A stretch of 39,326 nt of DNA from Prasinococcaceae sp. CCMP 1430. Taxonomy: Eukaryota > Prasinodermophyta > Palmophyllophyceae > Prasinococcales > Prasinococcaceae. This document shows positions 1 to 8,683 of the stretch, piece by piece. The notes beneath the pieces were generated by a model. The model saw only the letters and a list, made by a program, of their open reading frames with translations, made no database searches and was not told where the DNA came from. The position numbers were made by a program, and so were the translations under genes. The stretch spans positions 101,911 through 141,236 of the forward strand of contig RQSC01000017.1 of assembly GCA_013416795.1 (NCBI GenBank), in the 5' to 3' direction. Numbering within the stretch: the first letter of the stretch is position 1; each line of letters begins with the position of its first letter.

Positions 1-259
1 GGCAGAGCTCAAAGCGGACCGACCAATACAACAGCACGCAGCGCCGCGCGCCCCTCCTCCTATCCGCCGCTCTAGCAGCCTGCCGGAGAGGCCGCACCGC
101 GCACTGCACGTTCGGCCCCGCTCAGACGACGGCGGCGCCCAGGATTCGCGTAGACGACGAGATGGCACGGGGGGGGGCGAGCTGGAGGGGGGTGGTCGAA
201 ATGGCGTGGGATCACAGTAGCCGTCGCGGCGGTAGCAGCAGCCAACAGCAGCAGCGCAC

Positions 260-924
260 CTGTGAGCGCTTCCTCGAAGTCGCGTCGCCGGTCGTTCCTT
301 GGACCGAAGAGCAACACGTCGCACGCGTAGCCTGCAGCGGGCGCCGCCGCTGCGCAGCCACGCACAGTCGCGCGGTCTGTGGACGCCCAGAGCGGCACGA
401 CGCTCACGTGCGGCAGCGCGCTGCCTGCCAAAGAGTGATATGGACATTGGCAAGGGCCACATCGAGGCCGTGCGCCGCAGTTGATGTCAGCGGCAGCCCG
501 GACGCAGGCCCCGCGCGCGGGCGCGGAGGTGGGAGGCAATGGGCTGGCACTCGCACGCACCGTGTGTCTCGCGCAGCGCAAGCGCGTTTGCTGCCGAGAA
601 GTCCCATACAGCGGCGGCGCCCTGAAGCGCGTCGGGCTCTCGTCCCTCCCACGCGGGCGAGCCTGGCACCTCCATCTGTACCACCACGTACGGCGTCGGC
701 GGCTCCGGCGGCCGCGCATCGCTGCCCGCGCCCATGAAGACTATGTGGTGGCCACGGGCGGCGTCGCGGCTCGCGCACCGAGCGATCGAGCGCCGCAGCG
801 CCGCGGCGTTGGCCGCGAAAACGCGCCGGCGCCGCGCACGACCGGGGGCGCGCGGGCTGTGCCGCCGCCCTCCGCCTCCATCGCTCCGCCCCCGCCGCCA
901 GTCCACGCCGCAACGCCCTCGCAC
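260..924 (-). CDS. CgeB-like glycosyltransferase-type protein, partial (two exons seen)
   Basis: Two exons read on the minus strand. The first (about 924 down to 504) carries GHHIVFMGAGSDARPPEP, then VVVQMEVPGSPAWEG and VWDFSAANALALRET. A 79-base GT-AG intron (503-425) ends in a pyrimidine-rich tract. The second exon (424 down to about 260) carries LPHVSVVPLW and CDVLLFGPRNDRRRDFEEAL. The pattern VWD(Y/F)S..N...LR, then a V-P-L strand, then D-VL(F)xGxxNxRR is one I know from CgeB-like/GT-B glycosyltransferase-type proteins of bacteria and algae; the exact substrate is unknown. The reading frame is continuous across the proposed splice (phase 1) and codon use is natural for this genome. A likely next donor (CACAG/GTGCGC) sits at 260/259, so the 3' part would lie beyond the left edge. 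The true start is not clear: the first in-frame ATG is at 735, inside the conserved block, so an upstream exon may exist. Confidence 0.45.
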
Positions 925-1119
925 ACCGCCCGCTCTGGCACCCGTTTCGCGCCCTCCGCCCTCTCCCTGCGGCGCGGCTTGCTGCTATGAGTCGCTGAAA
1001 GACCGATTCACAAGCGGATGTGTGGTGGCGTTCACCGGTTCGACCGGATCGCGCGGGTGCCGCCCCCACCGGGGTCACAGGGCGCACGCGCCGCAGCCGG
1101 CGACCGCGTGCCCGCCAAG

Positions 1120-2154
1120 ATGGCGGCGCTCGGGCGAGGAGCGGCGCTATCGCCTTCCCTCTCAAGGGGTGCGGGTGCCGCACGGCGGGCTCGGCGGGCG
1201 CCTCGGGCAGCGCGCCGCTGCGCGATGGCGCTCCGCGGCGGTGGCGGCGATGGTGGGGTGCGCGAGCTTGTGGAGAAGGCAGCAGGCGAGGCCGTCGAGA
1301 GCGTGCAGCGTGTGGGATCGTCCGGCTGGTCCAGCCAGGCCACATACGCGCTCGAGTCGGGCCGTCGGCTCTTCGTGAAGACGAGTGGTGAGTCTGCGGA
1401 CGGCATGTTCGCCGGCGAGGCCGCGTCGCTGCGGGCGATGCGCCACGCCGCGCTGCAGGCGCCCGATGGGGCACCCGCGCTCGTCATCCCGGACGTGCTG
1501 CACTATGGCCCGACGCTGGACGCCGAGGGGATGCCCGCCCTGCGCGGCTCGTTGATCGTGATGGACCACCTCAACCTCGGCGCGCGCGGCTCGCAGGGCG
1601 AGCTCGGCGAGGCGCTCGCGCGCATGCACGCCGCAGAGCCGCTCGCGCCCGAGGCCGCCGCGGGGCAGTATGGCTTCCCCATGGACAACACCATCGGCGG
1701 CACGCCGCAGCCGAATGGCTGGATGGACGACTGGGTTGCTTTCTTTGCAGAGCGGCGCCTGCGTCACCAGTGCCGCCTCGCACGCGACCCGGAGCTCTCC
1801 AAGCTGGGCGACCTGGTTGCGAAACGCCTGCCGGAGCTCATGGAGGGAGCCGAACTCCGACCGGCCACACTTCACGGGGACCTGTGGTCGGGCAACATCG
1901 GCGGCGTTGGCGGCAGCCCGAGCGTGTTTGACCCCGCCACGTACTACGGCCACGCAGAGGCCGAGTTTGGCATGAGCTGGTGCGCCGGCTTCGGGCCGGA
2001 CTTTTACGCGGGCTACTTCGGCGTGCTGCCAAAGCAGCCAGGGCACGACCAGCGGGCGACACTCTACGAAGCATACCACTACCTCAACCACTTCAACCTC
2101 TTTGGCGGCTCATACTACTCGGGCGCTGTCGACAGGCTGCGCCGCCTCGCCTAG
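1120..2154 (+). CDS. Fructosamine/ketosamine-3-kinase family protein
   Basis: Single exon, 344 residues. Fructosamine kinases phosphorylate sugar-protein Amadori adducts (fructosamine or ribulosamine lysines) at O3, which destabilises them and repairs glycated proteins. The phosphotransferase-fold signature is clear: the catalytic loop LHGDLWSGNIG, then the metal-binding FDPATYYGHAEAEFGMSW, and near the C-terminus YLNHFNLFGGSYY, all typical of the family. The start is taken at the ATG at 1120 (CCAAGATGG context). A further ATG lies before MALRGGGGDGG. The first roughly 35 residues are Arg/Ala/Ser-rich and look like an organelle transit peptide, and the remainder is close to the usual 290-310 residue length. 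It is convergent with the PIG-B gene (123-base gap) and divergent from the gene at the left edge. Confidence 0.9.
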   Translation: MAALGRGAALSPSLSRGAGAARRARRAPRAARRCAMALRGGGGDGGVRELVEKAAGEAVESVQRVGSSGWSSQATYALESGRRLFVKTSGESADGMFAGEAASLRAMRHAALQAPDGAPALVIPDVLHYGPTLDAEGMPALRGSLIVMDHLNLGARGSQGELGEALARMHAAEPLAPEAAAGQYGFPMDNTIGGTPQPNGWMDDWVAFFAERRLRHQCRLARDPELSKLGDLVAKRLPELMEGAELRPATLHGDLWSGNIGGVGGSPSVFDPATYYGHAEAEFGMSWCAGFGPDFYAGYFGVLPKQPGHDQRATLYEAYHYLNHFNLFGGSYYSGAVDRLRRLA

Positions 2155-2277
2155 TATTGTACACTTTCTTACAGCGCACGCACGGCATTCACGCGCAGTG
2201 TCGCTCACGCGCCGCCGGCCTCGAGCGAGTCATGTCGCCTTGCCACGTACACGGCGATGGCCCCAGGCCGCTCGCGC

Positions 2278-3963
2278 TCAATGCCGAAGTGCGCGTTGAA
2301 CACGCTCGCGCGACGTTCGTAGCCTGCGAGGCTCAGCCACGGCCGCACATTGGCCTCGACGATGTCTGGCACCACAAACGCCGAGGGCAGGGGCTTCCTG
2401 GGGTGCCAAAGTACCCTCGCGAGCCAGCTCGCCGGCGCGGCACCGTACTGCCCGGGCACATGTGGGCGTCGTCGCGGGGTCAGCGCCAGGACGCGACAAC
2501 AGCGCAGGCGCGACAAAGCAGTCGTCGCGCTCAAAGGGCGTCCACGTAGGATGCGCAGCTCGCGGACGCGCGCGGGTGGGCTCCTCCGTCCATCCCGTCT
2601 CTCGCACCTCGTTCTCCATGTAGCGCTCCGGCGCCTCGAAGAATCGGTCGTCCTCGTGCGGCCTTGCGCTCGTGGGCGCGCAGTCCAGCACCCTCCATGC
2701 CACGCCCTCTGCGTGCACGTGGGCCAGCCCGGGGGATGAGTAACATGCCGTCAGAAAGTGCACGCCCCCCGGTAGCTCGCCGGCGTGCGCCATAGGTGCG
2801 AGTACGTCGGTCACCACGCGCGTCTGTCCCGACTGGTGCACGCTACCAAGGTACAGCGCCAGCGCGGCATTGGACAGCGCCACCGCTGCGACCATCGACG
2901 ACAGCGCACGCCCACCCCGGGCGCGCGCCACCGACTCCATGCCGACCCCTGCGAGCACGCAGAGCGCAGGCATGAGGGGCTGTACGAAGCGCACCTCCTT
3001 GTGCGCGCACAGCGAGAGCGCGGCGAGTGGGGCGAACACCAGCGCAAGTAGCCGACGGCGCGCGCGCAGGGGGCACGCGCGCACGCCGGCCGCCGCGAGC
3101 GGCGCCAATGTGAAGAGGGCCTGCGGCAGCCCCGATGTGGCGTACCAGTGCCAGCCGTGCGTGCCGAAGGCGCTGGCGCCGCCCGAGAGCAGGTTGAAGC
3201 GCACGAAGGCCAGCGGCGCGAAGCACGGGAAGCGGCCGTACAATGCGCTGTCGAGCGCGACCAGCACGCACGCAGTCACGAGCGCGGCCGCGCACGCGTC
3301 TTGCACCGCACGTGCGCGCTGGCCGCGTAAAGACGTCAAGTAGGCAACCCACGCCGGGAGCACCGCCACCGCAGCCGTCGGCCGCACCGCGCAGGCCACC
3401 GCTGCGAACGCGAGCCCCTGCGCGTGCCGGCGCGTGGCGAACGACGCAGCCGCGAGCGCGCACAGTGGCGCCTCGGCCGACCCGGCGAGCGAGCGCGAGC
3501 CTGCGTACGCCTGCATCCACGACAGGAGACTCGCAAGCGTTGCAAGGTCACCCGCGATGCACTTCGCACCGCCACCGAGGTGCGCATCCGCCAGCGCGCC
3601 TGCGGCGACGTCGCTGGCAGCTGCAGCCCCGGCGAACAGCAGCCGCGGTGCGAGGCGCACCACCAGCGGCGCGTCAAGGTGAAGCAGGCTCAGCGCGCGG
3701 TAGACGGCGGCGAGAGGCAGCACGAATGCGTGCGAGCGCAACGCGACGTCCGGGCGCCACTCCCACGTCGGCTCCGTGCCGTAGCCGAAGGCCAGCCTGT
3801 GCGCCGGCTCCGCCGCCTGCCAGTACTCATCCGGGGCGAATGCCGCGGACGCGCACGCCCATGCGCACCCCGCGCGCAGCGTGTACAGCGCGAGGCACGC
3901 CGCAGGCGTAGGGGATCGCAGCCAACGCAGCCAGCGCAGGGCGTTGCGCCCATCGGCCATGCC
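2278..3963 (-). CDS. PIGB: GPI mannosyltransferase 3 (PIG-B/Gpi10 type, GT22)
   Basis: Single exon, 561 residues from the ATG at 3963, close to the length of human PIG-B. The enzyme adds the third mannose to the GPI anchor in the ER lumen, using dolichol-phosphate-mannose. The GT22 signature APDEYWQAAEPAHRLAFGYG followed by TEPTWEWRPDVALRS is near the N-terminus, preceded by a hydrophobic helix. Many Ala/Leu/Val-rich segments follow (multi-pass membrane protein), then HKEVRFVQPLMPAL, the HKExRF motif of the family. The C-terminal FLTACYSSPGLAHVH and DDRFFEAPERYMENEV match the lumenal end of PIG-B. An alternative in-frame ATG at 4035 directly follows an A-tract and is less convincing. The aldolase gene lies only about 115 bases upstream on the same strand. 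Confidence 0.9.
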   Translation of the reverse strand, partial: GMADGRNALRWLRWLRSPTPAACLALYTLRAGCAWACASAAFAPDEYWQAAEPAHRLAFGYGTEPTWEWRPDVALRSHAFVLPLAAVYRALSLLHLDAPLVVRLAPRLLFAGAAAASDVAAGALADAHLGGGAKCIAGDLATLASLLSWMQAYAGSRSLAGSAEAPLCALAAASFATRRHAQGLAFAAVACAVRPTAAVAVLPAWVAYLTSLRGQRARAVQDACAAALVTACVLVALDSALYGRFPCFAPLAFVRFNLLSGGASAFGTHGWHWYATSGLPQALFTLAPLAAAGVRACPLRARRRLLALVFAPLAALSLCAHKEVRFVQPLMPALCVLAGVGMESVARARGGRALSSMVAAVALSNAALALYLGSVHQSGQTRVVTDVLAPMAHAGELPGGVHFLTACYSSPGLAHVHAEGVAWRVLDCAPTSARPHEDDRFFEAPERYMENEVRETGWTEEPTRARPRAAHPTWTPFERDDCFVAPALLSRPGADPATTPTCARAVRCRAGELAREGTLAPQEAPALGVCGARHRRGQCAAVAEPRRLRTSRERVQRALRH

Positions 3964-4077
3964 GCCGCCGTGACACGCGTCGCCGCCGCGGCGCAGTGTG
4001 GCGCTAGAAGCGGCTCGCCAGGCAGAGACGTGCATTTTTTTTTTTTACTCCGTGCAAGTGTCGATCCCGCTACCCGG

Positions 4078-5028
4078 CTATGGGTCGCGCCCAAGCGCGG
4101 CTGCGGAGCACTCCCTCACGCGCGCGCAGAGCGCGGCGCGCGCGGCTAGGGCTGCGACTGCCTCATCGTCTGCATTGCTCGCTCCCGCAGTGCCCGCCTC
4201 CTCGAGCGCCGCGCCGCCCGCGCCCGCCCACGCGTCGAGCGCAGCAGCCTGCAGCGCGCGGCCGTACGAGAACGACAGCGACCACGGCTTGGGGCCAGGG
4301 AGGCGCGCGATCTCGCGCAGGTAGGACGTCGCGAGCTCGTCGCTCAGGCCACCCGACAGGAAGAGCACGGCGGGCACCGCGGGCGGCAGCGTGCGCTGCA
4401 GCGCGCGCAGCGTCAGCCGCGCGACCTCTTCTCGTTCTGCCAGCGTCGGCTGCTTGGCGTTGGGCGCCGACGTGCCCGGCGCGCAGAACGCGGGCTTCAG
4501 CACGATGCCCTCCATTGCCACGCCCTCAGCGTGCAGCGCGGCCACCACCTGGCTGAGCGTCGCTTCAAGCGCTGCAGCTGCCGTCTCGGCGTCGTGCTCG
4601 CCATCCATGAGAAGCTCCGGCTCGACGATCGGGCAGAGACCCGCGGCCTGAGCGGCGGCTGCGTATCGCGCGAGCGCGCGCGCGTTGGCGCCGATGGCAG
4701 CGGCCGAGGGCGGTGTGCACAGCGCGGCTCGCCACTTGGCGAATCGGCATCCCGCCGCCGCGCCTGCGGCGCACCGAGCAGAGACGCTGTCGAGCCCCTT
4801 GGTGAGCGTCTCCTTGCTGCCGGCTGCGGCGAGCAGGTCGAGGGGGCCGAGGCCCACGTCGACCTTGATGCCTGGAAGGATGCCCGCGTCCGCGAGGCGC
4901 TTCACGAGCGGCACCCCCTCCCTGTCGTCCTGCGCCACGGTCTCCTCGTGAAGGATGACCCCGGCGACGCCAGCCTCCGCGAGCGCGGCGGCGTCCCCGA
5001 GGGCCGCGCGCCGCCACGCCGCGCGCCT
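4078..5028 (-). CDS. Class I fructose-bisphosphate aldolase, N-terminus missing
   Basis: Cleaves fructose-1,6-bisphosphate to dihydroxyacetone phosphate and glyceraldehyde-3-phosphate by a Schiff-base mechanism (glycolysis/Calvin cycle). From AWRRAALGDAAALAEAGVAG onward the match is collinear: GVILHEETV, GIKVDVGLGPL, FAKWR, IVEPELLMDGEHD, GIVLKP (Schiff-base Lys, Lys229 in rabbit), FLSGGLSDE and SFSYGRALQ. So Lys107, Lys146, Glu187, Glu189, Lys229 and Arg303 equivalents are all present. The N-terminal block of about 60 residues with the KGILAADES motif (Asp33) is not found in any frame upstream to about 5500. A short ATG-led segment MEGLDSAARRAAALAAAACA (ATG at 5089) sits in another frame and would join this one if a single base near 5028 were an error. 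Possible explanations are a missed upstream exon, an indel, or a decayed gene. The end LGRDP lacks the usual terminal tyrosine. Confidence 0.75.
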   Translation of the reverse strand, partial: RRAAWRRAALGDAAALAEAGVAGVILHEETVAQDDREGVPLVKRLADAGILPGIKVDVGLGPLDLLAAAGSKETLTKGLDSVSARCAAGAAAGCRFAKWRAALCTPPSAAAIGANARALARYAAAAQAAGLCPIVEPELLMDGEHDAETAAAALEATLSQVVAALHAEGVAMEGIVLKPAFCAPGTSAPNAKQPTLAEREEVARLTLRALQRTLPPAVPAVLFLSGGLSDELATSYLREIARLPGPKPWSLSFSYGRALQAAALDAWAGAGGAALEEAGTAGASNADDEAVAALAARAALCARVRECSAAALGRDP

Positions 5029-5887
5029 CCGCGCAGGCCGCCGCCGCGAGCGCCGCCGCCCGCCGCGCTGCCGAATCCAGACCCTCCATCTCTCCACCCA
5101 AAGAGGAGCTGACTGAAGCGGAGAGGGGGGTGAAGGGGGGAAGCGACAGAGGTGTGGCGCCCGCGCCCGCGCGCGCCCCCCCCCCCCCCTCGTCCCCCCC
5201 GGTTGCGTCATCTTATCCAATCGCCGGCCTGCGCGCGCCCGCCACGCGCCGCCCGCCGCGCACGGATCCGAGGATTCCCATCCGATTACCGCTCACGCCC
5301 CCACGACAGGAATCGCGATCGCCCCGCGTGCCCACCGGCGTGACCGGGCCGGCGATCGAAAAGATGCCGTCGACGGGCGGACGAGAACGAAACGACGGCA
5401 TGCGGCTGTGGCACGTGCCGTGTGACGTCCACCGACCAAGTTGCACCAACCAACCACCCGAAGCTCATTGAACGAGACATCGATGGGATGCATGGATGGA
5501 CTTCGGTCGGGAAAAAGTCATGCTTCGCTTCGTCGGTGCGTTGCTAACCCTATCAAAACCCTAAACCCCAGCCCCGAATGCGAAGTCCCCCCTGCGTTCA
5601 GCAGGGGTGTTGCACCGCGGCTCTATCCGCCCCGAGCCCCGGCAGCGCGCGCGCGCGCCCACTGCCACAGCTTCTGCAACAAGCGCTGGCAACCACGTAG
5701 TACATTCATGAGGGCGGGCGGGGGCGGCTCGGGGGGGGCGCGCTCGCGTCGCTGGCGTGCGCGGCGGTCCGGCTGACCTAGGGAGTCCAACGCGCTCTCT
5801 CTCCTCCCCTCCTGGACCCACTCGCCCCGATGCACCTGCACACCGCCCTTGCGCCCTCGCCTGCACCGCGACCGTCGCCCTTCGCAG
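5029..5887. promoter_or_regulatory. Divergent intergenic region between aldolase and nitronate monooxygenase
   Basis: Gene-poor stretch with a C-homopolymer run (5176-5190), a CCAAT element (TATCCAATCG at about 5214), and a less GC-rich patch at about 5440-5580 containing AAACCCTAAA (5556-5565), identical to the core of the plant telo-box. The 5' exon or leader of the nitronate monooxygenase and the missing aldolase N-terminus should both lie here, but I could not place either. Confidence 0.35.
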
Positions 5888-7248
5888 CAAACACCCCGTG
5901 CTGCTCGCCGGCATGAACGTCGCTGCAGGCCCCAAGCTCGCCGCGGCGGTCACCAATGCGGGCGGCATGGGCGTCATCGGCGGCGTTGGCTACACGCCCG
6001 AGCAGCTCCAGCAGAACATCGACGACCTGAAGGCGCAGCTCGAGGACAAGAACGCGCCCTTTGGCGTCGACCTGTTGCTGCCCAAGGTCGGCGACGGCGC
6101 TCGTGCCACCAACTACGACTGTGCGTGTGCGAGCGCCGCGCGCCCGAAGCCGCGCGCTGCTTCGCGCCGCTCGAGACGCGCCCAGCCTCCCTTGGTCGCC
6201 TTTGCTGACGCAGCCCGCGTGATCTACGCCCGTCCCTGCTGGCGGTGGCCGCTACAGACACCAAGGGGTCGCTCAATGAGCTCATCGACGTCATCATCAA
6301 GTCCAAGGCGAGCCTCTTCGTGTGCGCCGTGGGCGTGCCCCCCAAGGCCGTCGTCGACAAGCTGCACGCCGCGGGCATCCCGGTCATGAACATGGTCGGC
6401 GCCGTCAAACACGTCAAGTATGCGCTCGACGTCGGTGCGGACATTATCTGCGCGCAGGTGAGCACGCTCGCGGCCGGCCGCTGCGCCTGCGCCCGCGCAC
6501 GCGTCTTCACCATCGCCACGCTCTCTCTTCCTCTCTGTCTCCGCCCCCTGTGTCCGCATCGGGCGTTCGCGCCTCGCGATCGACGCCCGTACTGACCCGA
6601 GCCGCCCTGTCGTATTTTCACGCGCGTCTTCGGTGCGCCCAGGGTGGCGAGGGAGGCGGTCACACTGGCGCGACGCCGACCTCCATCCTCATCCCGAGGG
6701 TCCTCGACGCGGTCAAGGGCCGGACCAGCCCGCTCACCGGCGGCCCGGTCAGCGTGGTCGCCGCCGGTGGCATCTTTGACAGCCGCGGCCTCGCCATGTC
6801 GCTTGCGATGGGCGCGGAGGCGGTGTGGGTGGGGACCCGCTTCGTCGCGGCGGAGGAGGCAGGCGCCCCCCCGCGCCATAAGAAAGGCGTGGTCGCCGCT
6901 GGATACGACGACACGCATCGCACGCTCATCTACACAGGCCGTCCGCTGCGCATCATCAAGAACAAGTACTCGATGGACTGGGAGACGAACCGCTCCAAGG
7001 AGTGCGCGGAGGTGTGTGCACAAGGCAAGCTGCCTTTCGAGTACGACGCCGAGAAGCGTGAGAAGGACGGCAAGCCCTTCGGCGGCAAGGAGTACATCGA
7101 GGCGATGCCGCTGCTATGCGGTGCCGTCGCCGGCGCCATTGATGAGGTGCTGCCCGCCAAGACCATCGTCGATGAGATGGTCGATGGCGCCGCAGCGCTG
7201 CTCAGCAAGACGCAGGCTGTGGTCGTGGCGCCGCGGGCGCGCATGTGA
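5888..7248 (+). CDS. Nitronate monooxygenase / 2-nitropropane dioxygenase family (three exons seen)
   Basis: FMN-dependent TIM-barrel enzyme that oxidises alkyl nitronates such as the toxin propionate-3-nitronate. Visible exons are about 5888-6120, 6258-6457 and 6643-7248, with GT-AG introns of 137 and 185 bases. Splicing restores NYDYTKGSLNEL and ICAQGGEGGGHTG, both diagnostic for the family, and phases agree exactly (1, then 0). Exon 1 has KHPVLLAGMNVAAGPKLAAA and NAGGMGVIGG; exon 3 has the phosphate-binding VVAAGGIFDSRGLAMSLAMG and AEAVWVGTRF. Exon 1 probably begins after an acceptor (CCCTTCGCAG, ending at 5887), because no in-frame ATG lies between there and the conserved start; the initiating exon is not identified. 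The C-terminal residues after LLSKTQ are non-conserved. It is convergent with eL37. Confidence 0.85.
6121..6257 (+). other. Intron 1 of nitronate monooxygenase
   Basis: GTGCGT donor after AACTACGACT, acceptor GCTACAG. Removing it joins a split Tyr codon in NYDYTKG. Confidence 0.8.
6458..6642 (+). other. Intron 2 of nitronate monooxygenase
   Basis: GTGAGC donor, TGCGCCCAG acceptor, phase 0. Removal creates the conserved ICAQ/GGEGGGHTG junction. Confidence 0.85.
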
Positions 7249-7397
7249 GAGGTGTACTGTGTGTACACGAGGAGAGAGCGCACTGCCCACGCGCGGATTG
7301 GAAGCTGTAACAGATCGATTGCACTCCTGGCGCCGTCGCGAGCGCCACGATGCGCGGCGGCGAGGCGTATTTATGTTATGTATTTGTTACGGGCAAA

Positions 7398-7700
7398 TTA
7401 CTTCGACGCCTTCTTGGCCTGGCCAGTCTGGAAGCCGTTCTTGAAGCGCCTCGCCATGGTCTTGAGGTGACGCATCCGGCCGGTGCCGGTGGTCGTGCGG
7501 CGCTGCGCCTTGGCCTCGTGGCCGTAGAACAGCGAGCCAGCACCCGGACCCTGCGTCCTTTTGCGCGCCGACGGGTAGCCACACGCAGCGCACTTGCCCT
7601 TCTGGATGTGGAACGCGCGGCGGCCGCAGCGCACGCACAGGGTGTGCGACTTGTTGCGGCGCTTACCGAAGGAACCGGTACCCTTGCCGGCCTTGCCCAT
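7398..7700 (-). CDS. RPL37: Large ribosomal subunit protein eL37
   Basis: Single exon, 100 residues. A structural zinc-ribbon protein of the cytosolic 60S subunit that contacts 5.8S/28S rRNA. The N-terminus [20 protein letters not shown] and the later [19 protein letters not shown] supply the CxxC-x14-CxxC zinc site; [18 protein letters not shown] is the family hallmark. The ATG at 7700 is the only sensible start ([13 protein letters not shown]). Compared with typical eL37, which reads RKRKYNWSxKAKRR, this protein has [14 protein letters not shown] between RKR and AKAQRR, a local expansion of about nine residues. No splice sites make it a credible intron. It is convergent with the nitronate monooxygenase. 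Confidence 0.95.
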   Translation of the reverse strand: MGKAGKGTGSFGKRRNKSHTLCVRCGRRAFHIQKGKCAACGYPSARKRTQGPGAGSLFYGHEAKAQRRTTTGTGRMRHLKTMARRFKNGFQTGQAKKASK

Positions 7701-8683
7701 GACTGTGGTGGGCGGGAGCAGCACAGGAGGAGTGAAAGATCGGTCAGCACAGCCACGCATGGGGCGGCGGCGGCATCCCTCGCGTCGCGCGCTCCGCGGC
7801 CTCAGCTGGTGGCCCAAAGCTCAGGCTGGCGCAGCAGCGCCCCGCTGCGCACTCCCAGGCGGCTCCAAGCGCACGAATGCAGTTGACACCGCCTGGCAAG
7901 TCGCGGGCGGGCGGGGCGCCTCACACAGCGCGCCTGCAGCACGGCACGTGCCGCCCCGTCGCGCGGGCCGAGATCGACCGCGCCACGTTCTGCCCTGCGC
8001 CCCCCCCCCGCCGGCGGCGGCTGCGCCACTGCAAGCAAAAGCGCAATGCCCTAAAGACACGCACAGGGCCACCGCCTGCGCGCGCTGCGCGGGCCGCGCA
8101 GCGAGGGGTGGGGGGGCAGGTCGGGAACACGCGGTCGCGGAGGACGCGATCCTCCTCGCGCGTCGCCCCGCCGCCCCCATCGTCCTCGCCGCCGCCCGCG
8201 AGCAGCGCGCAGCGTGCAGCGCGCAGCGCAGCCGCCACAGCGCCGCCCGAGATGGCTTTTCCCAATGCTTTTTTTTCGGCGGCGGCTCGCGCGCGCGCGC
8301 GGCACCAAGAGGGGCACCACCGCGCCGCGCGCCCGCACGACGGCGCGCTCTGCTCTCCCCTTCCCCTCCGCGCCGCCCCGTACCTGCTGGTGGGGTGCGT
8401 CGCGCGCGCCAACTGTGGCGCCCCCGGCGCGCGCGCGCGCGACTGCGCGCGCGCCAACCCTCGCTCATCGCGCGGCCGCGCCGGCGCGCGATTCAATCCC
8501 GCCGTTTGATTCCACACATCAACAGGCATTCATAATTCACGCCATGCCCTGCAGATCATACCGCGAAACGCACGTGCTCTTTGACGTGCGGGCGATCTCG
8601 ACGTCACGGCGCTTTGGATTTTTTTTTTTTTATACACCGCTTGCAGCGCCTTGCACCGTCGTGTGCTCCTGTTTTTGATTGGA
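7701..8683. other. Divergent intergenic region, eL37 / SecE
   Basis: About 980 bases with no gene recognised. It holds alternating CG runs (8290-8302, 8428-8452), then a less GC-rich patch at 8500-8640 with GACGTCAC (about 8599) and a T12 tract (8619-8631). It presumably carries promoters for both flanking genes. Confidence 0.4.

Noticed and set aside
1025-1055. CACCGGTTCGACCGG palindrome resembling a tRNA T-arm or an attachment site
   Set aside because: It is a short perfect inverted repeat with no surrounding tRNA structure and no mobile element nearby.
5540-5570. A true internal telomere or chromosome end
   Set aside because: Only one to two CCCTAAA-like units, not a tandem array, and genes continue on both sides.
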